Under the pieces are notes generated by a model. The model ran no database searches and was not told the DNA's origin. It saw only the letters and a program-made list of their open reading frames with translations. A stretch of DNA of 15,481 bases from assembly GCA_016618085.1 (NCBI GenBank), contig JABLTG010000278.1, forward strand, positions 1 through 15,481. The letters are read 5' to 3'. This document shows, piece after piece, positions 1 through 8,793 of the stretch (positions are counted from its first letter, which is position 1; every line of letters starts with the position of its first letter). Source of the stretch: Neovahlkampfia damariscottae. Taxonomy: Eukaryota; Heterolobosea; Selenaionea; Neovahlkampfiida; Neovahlkampfiidae. The translations under genes were made by a program, and so were the position numbers.

Positions 1-1
1 A

Positions 2-2866
2 TTTATCAATGGAAATAATATTTCTTGTAATACAAATAATGTTTTCAAAACTGGAGTTTCATTACCATTAGATTTTGATGTTTATTTTTCAATTAATGGA
101 ATTGATTATGTTAATACTAATTTGAAATTGACAGTACTCAAATCAGAACTTCCAATTATTGTCCAAATCATTCCAACTGCTGGGCCAATCACACCTGAAT
201 CAGAATATACAGTTTTGGTAAAAGGTATTACAAAGAATATCGATAAATGTCTTTGGATGCATGAAATTCATAAGAAAGAATTCACCACTTTACCATCATC
301 TCAAACAGATATCGAAGTATCTTGCACTGCTCCAACTGCTCTTCTTAATGCCACCGAAAAAACTCATTACGGAATTTGGAAATTAACAATTCAAAATTCA
401 CAAACTCTCCAAACAAGTGATGCAGTTGATTTTATATTTTACCCAGACCCAAAAATAGATTATATTTCACCAACATCAGGACCAGCTTTTGGCGGAACGA
501 ATATCCTTTTACATGGCTCTGGATTTGATCTCACTGTTTATGGAATAGAAGATGTGAAAATCACTTTTAGTTTGAATGATATTAGATCAAATCAGAATTG
601 TCAATATTTGAATTCAACTGATGTGATTTGTATCGCCCCAACACATCCACAACAATCCAATTCAATTTTATCCATTAGTTTCAATGAAAATCAATTTTAC
701 AAGATCAAAAATTTACCATATAATGTTGAATCTTGTCCAAGTGGTTATTTTAGTGATGATTTTGAAAAACCTTGTGAGTTATGTGCACGGGGATCATACA
801 AACCGTTCAGTGGATTTTTTAGTTGCATAGAATGTTCACCAGGCTCATACCAAAATAATGAAGGAAGTACTTTATGTGATATTTGTCCACTATTGACATC
901 ATCACCATTAGGTGCTCAAAATATAACAGATTGTGATTGTGAAGAAGGAAATTATCGTTTAAATTCAACAACATCTGGGATTGCTTGCACTGTATGTCCA
1001 ACTGGTGGAAATTGTGCAGGAAAAGAAGCTCTACCTCTTCCAATGGCTGGTTATTACTGGGATAGAAGCAATCCTGAGGATCCTTATGTATTTTTAATTT
1101 GTAAAACACCTTCATTTTGCACAGGTAATATTACAAATGGTCAAGAAGGATGTATTGAAGGAAGAACAGGATTATTGTGTGAAAATTGTGCTGCAGGGTA
1201 TTTCAAATCAAGTGGAGTATGTGAATTATGTAACACTGAAGTTCAATGGAGAATGATTTTAGTTATTGTTGCATTATTTGTTTTAATTCTCATCTTTTTC
1301 AAATTTGCACAATTGAAAGTTTCACATTTAAGTTCATTTTCAATTGCAGTTTCATATTATCAAATTATTGCTGTATTTTCTGCATATAATTTTAAATGGC
1401 CTGATGCTTTAAAAACTGTTCTTGGATATATGAAATTCTTAAATTTAGATCTTGATATTTTTGTTCCTGAATGTATTTCTGTTATTACTTATGCAATGAA
1501 ATGGGCAGCTACTATTTGTATTCCATTAATGTTTGGATCACTTTTATTTTTAGGATTCATGTTAGAAGTTATTCGTTCTTTATTATCAAGAATTTGGGGA
1601 AGAGCTATTAGAAAATTGTTCTCCAAATTATACCTTGTAAATCGACAAAATTGGTTGACAAAACAATATAGTTTATTCATCATATCTATATTTGAATTCT
1701 TTTCTTCACCAAAATCTTTTAAAGAAATTACAGAATTTGGTGATAAATGTATTCATACATTTGTTATTGTTATTTCATTTTCATATGTATTTGTTGTTAC
1801 CAAAGCATCTCAGATATTTAATTGTACAGATATTAATGGAGTACTGAGGATGGACTCAGAAAGAACTATTATTTGTTATCAAGGTGATTGGTGGATATAT
1901 TTTCCATTTGCTATTATAACATTATTGACATTTGGTTTAGGTGTTATTGGATTATTTGGTTATATAGTTTTATTTAAAAAAAGAATTCAAGCAGATAAGA
2001 GATTTAATGCTAGATTTAGATTCTTATTTGTAAGATTTAGAGATGAAAGATTATATTGGCAAATGATTATTATTGTTAGAAAATTATTAATTTCAACTGC
2101 GATTATATTCTTCTCTGGATATCCAATGTTAGTTGTTTTATTTTCATTATTTGTCATTTTTGCTGCTTTTATATTACACATTCATCATTATCCATACAGA
2201 AGACCATTCCATAATTTAATGGAATATTTTGTATTGATGTCAACATTAATTTTACTATTTTCTGCTTTATTATTTTATATTGATAATTTTCCATACGGAA
2301 ATTGGAATAGAGAAATTCTAGGAATTCTTTGCATTGTTGTAATTGTATTATCTTCAATTTTAATTGGTGGAATTATTGTTGCTGATTTCTTGCTCCAATG
2401 GTTTGAAGACCAAAAAGAATTGAAAAAGAAGAAATTAATATTACTGGAAGAAGATGATTTTATGAAAGAAGAAAATCAAATTTTAGATTTTTATCACCTC
2501 AAAAGAAGAATAAATCAAACAACTGTGATTGTAGATCAAAAAGGTTCAGAAATCGCAAAAATTAATACTCCTCTTGAATTTGAGCAAGATGAAGTAAAGA
2601 AAGAAGTGAAGAGTAATTCTGATGAAGGAATGAAATTACCAAGAATGTCAACCAGACAATCAAAAGAAACATACACATTATCATCAGATGAAGTAAAAGA
2701 TATTGAATTAAATGATATTGAAAATGATAAAATTGAAAAAGAAATTCTTGTTGAAACTGATAAACAAGAAGTGAAAATCAATGAAATCTCGTCAGAAAGT
2801 GAAGTTCTTGTAAATATTGAAAATGACCAAATGAATAGTGGAATTGAAGAAATCAATGAAGAATAA
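2..2866 (+). CDS. TIG-domain, Cys-rich, multi-pass membrane protein (5' partial)
   Basis: Probable cell-surface receptor-like protein. The frame is open from base 2 with no stop, so the true start lies upstream. Seen in order: the end of one TIG/IPT-like repeat (bases 2-140, with an NGIDYVNTNL strand), a second region to about 450, and a clear TIG repeat (about 455-720) opening ISPTSGPAFGGTNILLHGSG. A Cys-rich stretch (about 734-1231) follows with GCC2/GCC3- or ephrin-receptor-like spacing (CPSGYF, CELCARGSY, CIECSPGSY, CENCAAGY). Then come about nine hydrophobic segments (about 1250-2390) and a charged Glu/Lys-rich tail of about 160 residues, presumably cytoplasmic. TIG folds are usually extracellular beta-sandwiches, which fits N-terminus out. 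No intron interrupts 2.86 kb, unlike most neighbours. Ligand and signalling role cannot be told; no kinase or G-protein-receptor signature is visible. The domain order is confident, the function is not. Confidence 0.8.
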   Translation, partial: FINGNNISCNTNNVFKTGVSLPLDFDVYFSINGIDYVNTNLKLTVLKSELPIIVQIIPTAGPITPESEYTVLVKGITKNIDKCLWMHEIHKKEFTTLPSSQTDIEVSCTAPTALLNATEKTHYGIWKLTIQNSQTLQTSDAVDFIFYPDPKIDYISPTSGPAFGGTNILLHGSGFDLTVYGIEDVKITFSLNDIRSNQNCQYLNSTDVICIAPTHPQQSNSILSISFNENQFYKIKNLPYNVESCPSGYFSDDFEKPCELCARGSYKPFSGFFSCIECSPGSYQNNEGSTLCDICPLLTSSPLGAQNITDCDCEEGNYRLNSTTSGIACTVCPTGGNCAGKEALPLPMAGYYWDRSNPEDPYVFLICKTPSFCTGNITNGQEGCIEGRTGLLCENCAAGYFKSSGVCELCNTEVQWRMILVIVALFVLILIFFKFAQLKVSHLSSFSIAVSYYQIIAVFSAYNFKWPDALKTVLGYMKFLNLDLDIFVPECISVITYAMKWAATICIPLMFGSLLFLGFMLEVIRSLLSRIWGRAIRKLFSKLYLVNRQNWLTKQYSLFIISIFEFFSSPKSFKEITEFGDKCIHTFVIVISFSYVFVVTKASQIFNCTDINGVLRMDSERTIICYQGDWWIYFPFAIITLLTFGLGVIGLFGYIVLFKKRIQADKRFNARFRFLFVRFRDERLYWQMIIIVRKLLISTAIIFFSGYPMLVVLFSLFVIFAAFILHIHHYPYRRPFHNLMEYFVLMSTLILLFSALLFYIDNFPYGNWNREILGILCIVVIVLSSILIGGIIVADFLLQWFEDQKELKKKKLILLEEDDFMKEENQILDFYHLKRRINQTTVIVDQKGSEIAKINTPLEFEQDEVKKEVKSNSDEGMKLPRMSTRQSKETYTLSSDEVKDIELNDIENDKIEKEILVETDKQEVKINEISSESEVLVNIENDQMNSGIEEINEE

Positions 2867-2931
2867 AAATTCAGTTTAATAATATTGAATAAAATTGTCA
2901 ATTTTTTTTTTTTACTTGTTGGCGCCTGTTG

Positions 2932-2936
2932 ATTGG
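2932..2936 (-). promoter_or_regulatory. CCAAT-type element, SAM gene
   Basis: ATTGG on the plus strand in the 113-bp gap between the TIG-receptor stop and the SAM gene, 43 bp upstream of its ATG. It sits in a locally GC-richer patch (TTGGCGCCTGTTGATTGG). Assigned because the same pentamer recurs before the other genes. Confidence 0.35.
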
Positions 2937-2979
2937 ATTAAAAAATAACCCCAACGGACAAAAAAAGACAACCATCAAA

Positions 2980-4239
2980 ATGGAAAACGAAGATAAAAAA
3001 AGAACAATTATCAGTGATCGTAAAATGAAAATTTATGGTGAAGTTCATTCTATTTTTAACGAGAACTTTGACCAAATAAATGTAACAAAAGATTTACAAA
3101 GGTAAAAAAAAACCCAAAAGTTTAAACTGTTAAAAAAAAAGGTTATGTCATAAATTGAAGTTTCAACAACAACAAGGTGATATAATGGTGGAACAATTTA
3201 TGACTACTGATAAAGACCTTCCAACAATGAAAATACTTCATTTACTCTTTAATTATTTACCTTCATTTTTGACTTATAGACCTGAAGAGAATAGTGAATC
3301 TGAAGTTACAATTTGGTTAAAAAATATTGGTTTTGAAGAATATATCAAAAATTTTGAAGAAAATGATTTGAAAGATTTAAGACCATTAATCTTTGTTGGT
3401 TTAGGTATGAAAAAAAAAAAGAAATTTATATAAATCTTTTTTTTAGAATCTGAAGATTTTGAAATGTTAGGAATTAAATCATTGGGACACAGAAAACAAA
3501 TATCAAGTTGTTTAAAACAACTAAAAAATTGTATTGGACCAAAAGAAGCAGAATCATTCTTTCCAATTACACTTGATGAATTAAATCAAGCAGTTTCATT
3601 AGATGATCCTTCTTCATTACAAACATTTCTTATTAATAGATTTGGTGAACAATCACCTTGTTTAAAAATTTTAAAATTATTTCATCAAGCATTTGGTAAA
3701 TATTCATTTTTTTTAATCATAAAGTTGTATCATTTCTTGGTCATTTAGGTGAAACATTTTATTATAATGATGGATTAAGGTTTAAAGATGTAAAAGGAAG
3801 TTGGAATGTAATATTCACTTATCATGATGGTTCAAATAGAAAAAAGAAAGTACCATATGTTTCTGTAACACATAAAAGAAAAGAAATGATGTTAACAGTT
3901 ACATCTGGTAATAAAATGTTAACTGATTTATTTGTATTTGAATGGAAAATTCAAGTTGAATTTGACAGTTTAGAAGTTAAAAAAGTAAATTCTGTTGTTT
4001 GTGAATTATTAGGAATTGAATGGACTTTAATCACAAAAGATTTTAAACAAGAAGTTAAAGATAATTATGAAAAGAAATTAAGAGAAGCATTTCCACGTTT
4101 TGAAATTACACATGATGAATTTAAACAATATCAAAAATCAACAATGAATACTCCAACAAAGAAAGCATCAATACTTAGTCCATCAGGTGGTTTATTTTCA
4201 AGTAATCATGACTCAGTAGATGATACTTTTAAAATGTAA
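2980..4239 (+). CDS. SAM-domain protein with unassigned beta-rich C-terminus
   Basis: Four-exon model: 2980-3101, 3142-3404, 3447-3695, 3725-4239 (382 residues). Introns are 40, 42 and 29 bp. A helical N-terminus (about 1-90) precedes a SAM domain at about 96-154: TIWLKNIGFEEYIKNFEEND, then LESEDFEMLGIKSLGHRKQI, the usual LGI-x-x-LGHRKKI pattern. SAM domains mediate protein-protein or RNA contacts. Residues about 215-330 look beta-rich (GSWNVIFTYHDGS, KRKEMMLTVTSG, LFVFEWKIQVEFDS) and I do not recognise them. A Lys-rich helix and a Ser-rich tail end the protein. The third intron could instead end at 3748 (53 bp), deleting eight residues in frame; I prefer the short form because 29 bp matches the other introns. 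Its stop lies 34 bp from the convergent stop of the next gene. Confidence 0.75.
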
Positions 4240-4273
4240 ATTTTTTTATTTTTGATTTTATGATTTGGCTCCA

Positions 4274-5672
4274 TCATATGTCTGGAAAAATTTGATTTAG
4301 AAATATTTTTAATCTCTCTTGTTCAGATAGATTTTTAAGTTTCTGTTTCTTTTGTGATGAAGATTTCTCATTGATATCTTTTACTTCTATTTCTGTTTTT
4401 TTTCGATTTTCTATTAACAATGATGATGATGGTATTTTGATTGGGTCTTTTTTTAATAACTCTAACTTTTCATTTTGTTTGATTTCAGTATTTTTAATAC
4501 TTCTATTCACTACATTTTTCAATAATTTTCTAGGCTCAATTTCCATTGGAATTATGTTTAAATCTAAATTTTGATGATATATTTTCGAATCAAATCCAAG
4601 TAATTGATGAAAATAAATTGAATTTGATTGAAATAATTTAGATACATTTTGAGATAAATTGGAAAATATTATTTTAGAAATTGAAAAATTATGAATATTC
4701 TAAAATATTAAATGTGAATAATAACTTACAGTAATATGTTTTTGAGTATAATTTTGTACAAATTTCAAATAAATTTCAAATTCTTTTTCAAACTGTTTCA
4801 ATGATATTTCAATTTTATTTTCAATTTTTAAATGTTTTAGTAATAAAAATACTTCAAATGAATTCACATGATCTTTTAGAATTGGATGGATTGAACCATA
4901 TTTACAATCATTCAACACTAATAAATGATGAAATTTCTCATTTCGAATTGAATTAATGAATTTAATTTGATTAGAGGTTTTTTTATTTGATATTATTATC
5001 TTTGAAGTATATTGATCTGACAATGGTACTTGTATTTCAATATTTGATTTTTTTAAATAAATTTCAATTGATGTTAAATTTAAATTTCGAGATGTTAATT
5101 CTTCTGAAATGAATGAATCAAAATATTTTTTAGAAACTATAAAGCATTAACATTGAAAATATATTACAATTATAATATTTTAAATTCAAAAAACTTTGTA
5201 TTTGTTCATCAAAACAAAATATTAAATCACCAAGAAATTTAATTTCATTTTCTTCATTTGTTTGTATCGTAATTTCTGAAATTATCTTAGAAATTTGTTT
5301 AACAGGTAATATTTCAATGATTTTATATTCATTTTGACTGATAAATTTTCCATTTAAATCCAAAAATTGATCAATTAATATTTTAGAAATAATGTTTCTT
5401 GGACATGAATAAAAAGGAAACTCTTGTCCATTGAAATTAGTTTCATAATTCTCATTGAATATACTGTCATTCAAAAAATGAATTTTTTGAAATAAATTTT
5501 CATTCCAAAGGTCAATTTGTTCTAATAGAATTTTCAATGGAAAATTAACAATAAAAGAATTTGATTCTCCATCATTCTTATTTTCAAACAGTACTACTTT
5601 ATGACCATCTTTTAAAAAAATACATCCAAGTACTAAACTGAAAATGGTTGAACCAAATACGACAATTCTCAT
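4274..5672 (-). CDS. Flavin-monooxygenase-fold protein with degenerate FAD motifs (likely pseudoenzyme)
   Basis: Three exons on the minus strand: 5168-5672, 4730-5136, 4274-4699 (445 residues, TGA stop). Introns of 31 and 30 bp are required, because the first exon runs into a stop and only these joins keep frame. The N-terminus reads like a Rossmann beta-alpha-beta: VVFGSTIFSLVLG, ending LFE at residue 30 (the acidic residue that normally binds ribose), but two of the three GxGxxG glycines are missing. GDLIFCFDEQIQSFL (148-162) aligns with the family's ADGxxSxxR region without the Gly. LLVLNDCKYGSIHPILKDHV (240-259) aligns with GDAAHxxxPxxGQG, keeping Asp but losing Gly. Spacing matches class A flavoprotein monooxygenases (PHBH/UbiH type), with a Lys-rich C-terminal extension. 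Family placement is by eye; loss of FAD binding is inferred. It lies 68 bp downstream of the F-box gene in tandem. Confidence 0.65.
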
Positions 5673-5740
5673 TGGTCAAATGATTATGGAATCAACAAAT
5701 TGATGTTTATTCTTCTCATCAACAATGATTCAATTAATAA

Positions 5741-6848
5741 TTATTTCTTTTTATTTGATTTTACTTTTTTTTCTTTCTGTTTATTTGTAACTTTTTTTTC
5801 TTTTGATTTTGCACTTTGATCAGGATGAGTAAATTTGTACCAAGATTTTGATGAAGAATGTGAAACACATGTTTTTGGAAGTAATGATTTAATTGAATAA
5901 CATACACCACATAATTCACAAAATCTAAAATCTTCATTATTGATACCTAAATGTTGAATTGTATTTGAAAAAGAGGCAGTATTTGATAATACGTTTTCAA
6001 TTGGTTCAATTGATTTAAATGGTTGTTTTAGACCATCATTGGATCTTTTTACAATAATATGAGTTGGATTATCTAATAAAACATCATCAAATGTTTCCCT
6101 TAAATTTGAAATCAACTCTTCTTTCTTTGTAAAAGGACCAATTAAAAAACTTTGAATATTTGAAACTGTTCCTGCAAATTTGATTTCAATTTTTGGTTTC
6201 ATTAATTCAATAAAAAATAATTTCCAATTTTGAATTTTCTCGTTCTCTTCATTTTTAAATTTTTTTAAACATTGAAATTTCCAAATTGCATTTGAGTCTG
6301 TTAAAATATTCCATTCCCATGAAACTAAAATGATGATTTAAGATATTTTTTATATAACCTAAAGATATTTCATTAATTTCATTTAATTCTAAAAATAGAA
6401 ATATATTCATCCAAATATCTTCGGGTATAAAAGAAAATGGATTTTCTTTTTCATAATTTAATTTATTTTTACAAATCATTTTTAATCTCTTAGTTTCTGT
6501 AGTTTCTGATAATGAATTCAAAATATCAAGTGCTTGATTAAAATCTTGTAGTCTCATTAAAGCAGATGACTTTTTTGTCAAATATTTTTCTTTCATTTTT
6601 GTCGTTTTTGAAATGGCTAAATCAAGATGATTAATTTCTTCATCCCAAAATTGAATATTTTCAAAAATTGAACTGATTTTAAATTCTACCTTTGAATATA
6701 ATTCGTCTGAAATATATTTTTCATTATTTTTTAAAATATCATTGTACATTTCATGTGCTTTGTCATAACTATGCTTAAAGAATTCATAATTTGCTTTTTC
6801 TATTAAATTGATAACTTCCTTTTCTTTTTGTTTTTTTAATTTGCTCAT
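5741..6848 (-). CDS. TPR-like/F-box protein with C-terminal Cys/His cluster
   Basis: Two exons, 6359-6848 and 5741-6324, joined over a 34-bp intron (357 residues). Unspliced, the halves look like separate proteins. Splicing restores a continuous F-box at about 138-182: FSFIPEDIWMNIFLFLELNE, then ISLVSWEWNILTDSNAIWKF, which spans the splice and is the classic F-box ending. F-box proteins usually bind Skp1 and recruit substrates to SCF ubiquitin ligases. Residues 1-130 are helical pairs resembling TPRs (ANYEFFKHSYDKAHEMYNDI; LTKKSSALMRLQDFNQALDI), the likely partner-binding part. The C-terminal half (200-320) is unassigned and holds C299-x2-C302-x2-C305 and C316-x2-H319, a possible metal site, before a Lys-rich tail that could localise to the nucleus. 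The start is the ATG at 6848; the frame above it offers only TTG. The start codon lies 49 bp from that of divergent Vps33. Confidence 0.85.
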
Positions 6849-6897
6849 TCTAAAATAATTAACCAATTAAATTGAATTCTAATCCTCAATTTAAAAA
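6849..6897. promoter_or_regulatory. 49-bp divergent promoter (F-box/VPS33) with CCAAT
   Basis: All sequence separating the two divergent start codons is 49 bp. It contains ATTAACCAATTAAATT (CCAAT at 6863-6867). Any core promoter for both genes must fit here or extend into the coding regions. Confidence 0.5.
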
Positions 6898-8717
6898 ATG
6901 ACGTCTTTCGAATTTCCGAGCACAACTATAAATTTAAATTATATAAGAGATTCTGTAATCAGTGATTTAATTAGAATTCTTGAAGAAACTAACCTTGAAA
7001 AATATTTAATTGTTGATGACGAAATAATTCATATTCTTGGTTTAGTGGCTCCTCAATCATTTTTACAAGTAAGTAGATTTCTATTTAATATAATGAAAGG
7101 AACATCAAGTTAAGAGTTTATTTCCATTATCAAAGAATCCAATAAGTTTAAAAGACGACGAAATTGAACTAGTTTATTTATGTCGACCAAAAATTGAATT
7201 AATGAATTTTATATCAATTCATATAAATTATTTTCAAAATTCATTAAAAATTCATCCAAAAATTCGAATTTATTTGACACCAAGAAAAACTTTAATTTGC
7301 GAAAAAATATTTGATGAATTAGATTTAATCAATAATAATTTAAGTATTTCTGAATTTCCATTAGATTTAATACCATTTGATTCTGATATAATTTCAATGG
7401 AATTGAATACATGTTTCAGAAATTGTTTTTTAGAAGGTGATTATTCAAGTTTATATTTTATTGCAAGATCAATTATGAAAATACAATCATTTTATGGTTT
7501 AATACCAAACATCAAATCAAAAGGTAATCTTTCTTGTATTGTTTCAGGAATGATTAAAGAAATGAATAAATCAACTTTTAAACTTTTAAATGAAACACCT
7601 CAATTTCAAACTTTAATTTTAATTGATAGAAATATTGATCTAATAACACCTATGGTATTATCAAATATTACTTTTAAAAATTAAGTTACTTCCATTAACG
7701 TATGAAGGTTTGATTGATGAATTATTTGAAATTCAATGTGGAAAAATAATTAAAAAAGATCAAACTATTTTATTAAATTCTACTGATAATGTTTATTCTG
7801 AAATTAGAGATTTGAATCAAATTTATTTAGGTCAATTTTTAAAAAAAATTGCGACGAATATTGAACTTGAAATTGAAGAAAAAAAAAATTTAAAAACTGT
7901 TCAACAAATTAAAGAATTTGCAAATAAATTGAATAGATTACAAGAAGATAAAAATAATTTAGAAGTACATATAAATTTAGTCAAAGAAATCAAAGCACAT
8001 ATTCAAAGAAAATTATTTAAAACTGCAGTAGAAATGCAACAATCAATGTTATTAGGTGATAATTCAAATGATGTTTTAAATTATATCGAAAATTGTATAA
8101 ACTCAAAACAACATTTTTTAAAAATTATTCGTTTATTCTCTTTATATTGTTTAACTATTGGTTTTAATAATTCATCAAAACAAAAATATGAATATTTTAA
8201 AAATGAAATTTTACAAACTTATGGTTATCATAAATTAATTGAATTAAGGGATTTAGAAAATTCAAATTTAATTGGTTTAAATAAATCAAATAATTGGTCG
8301 AATATTAAAAAGAATTTTAAATTACTTGAAGAAGATTTAGATTTAGAAAATTCAATTTATAATATTCATTCAGTTTTTTCTGGTTTTACACCAGTAGCTC
8401 TAAAATTAATTGAATCAGCAAATGAACCTTGGGATAAGAAGAAGAAATTCTTAGATTTATTACCAGGTGAAACTTTAGAATTTAATCAAAATTCAGTTTC
8501 TGAAAAACAAAATATTTTAGTATATTTTATTGGTGGTATTACAGCATCTGAAATGAACGCGATAAGATATTTAAATAAAAAATACAAAGGTATTAGAGAA
8601 TACGTTGTCATTACTACTAAATTAATTAATGGTGATTCGTTCTTGAATAATCTTTTTGAAAAAAATGAATTAAATGGTGAAAATAAAAAAGATGAAGAAA
8701 AAGAAATTAATAAATAA
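6898..8717 (+). CDS. VPS33: Vps33, Sec1/Munc18-family subunit of HOPS/CORVET
   Basis: Three exons, 6898-7068, 7100-7654 and 7686-8717 (585 residues; Vps33 proteins are usually about 600). Both introns are 31 bp and phase 0. Splicing restores family motifs: FLQEHQVKSLFPL across the first and DLITPMLLPLTYEGLIDELF across the second. Other hallmarks: LVYLCRPKIELMNFI, YLTPRKTLICEKIFDELDLI, FPLDLIPFDSDIISMELN, CFLEGDYSSLYFIARSIM, LILIDRNIDLITP, ILQTYGYHKLIELRDLE, VYFIGGITASEMNAIRYLNK and the terminal VVITTKLINGDSFLNNLFEK. SM proteins clasp SNARE bundles and promote assembly; Vps33 acts at late endosomes, lysosomes or vacuoles within HOPS and/or CORVET. A charged Lys/Glu tail of about 15 residues extends beyond the conserved end. 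I cannot separate the Vps33A and Vps33B subtypes by eye. Identity is secure. Confidence 0.95.
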
Positions 8718-8762
8718 AAAATATAATCTCAAATTGTATAAAAAAATATTCTTCATTTTTAA

Positions 8763-8767
8763 CCAAT
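8763..8767 (+). promoter_or_regulatory. CCAAT element, pseudo-sirtuin gene
   Basis: TTAACCAATTAAAT lies 26 bp before the ATG at 8794; its AACCAATTAA core is identical to that in the F-box/VPS33 gap. Confidence 0.4.
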
Positions 8768-8793
8768 TAAATATCACCACACTAAAATTAAAA

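Noticed and set aside
122-124. TTG at 122 as the start of the TIG-domain protein
   Set aside because: The frame is open back to base 2 and the upstream residues continue a TIG-like repeat, so the gene is cut by the window edge.
819-2901. Several antisense ORFs within the TIG-domain gene
   Set aside because: Low-complexity shadows of the coding strand, many without ATG starts.
5104-5167. 64-bp version of the first flavin-fold intron ending at TTTCAG
   Set aside because: It creates an immediate TAA; the 31-bp intron keeps frame.
5741-6866. Two separate minus-strand genes, at 5741-6202 and 6255-6866
   Set aside because: A 34-bp GT-AG intron joins them in frame and completes a canonical F-box; the first would otherwise lose its F-box end and the second would lack a reason for its start.
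7069-7114. Later acceptors (7109, 7114) for the first VPS33 intron
   Set aside because: Only the 31-bp intron ending at 7099 restores the EHQVKSLFPL segment expected between the FLQ and LSKN blocks of Vps33.
8674-8793. Upstream ATGs in frame with the pseudo-sirtuin first exon
   Set aside because: They overlap the VPS33 3' end and give a Lys-only leader; the ATG at 8794 follows the CCAAT motif and a normal AAAATG context.
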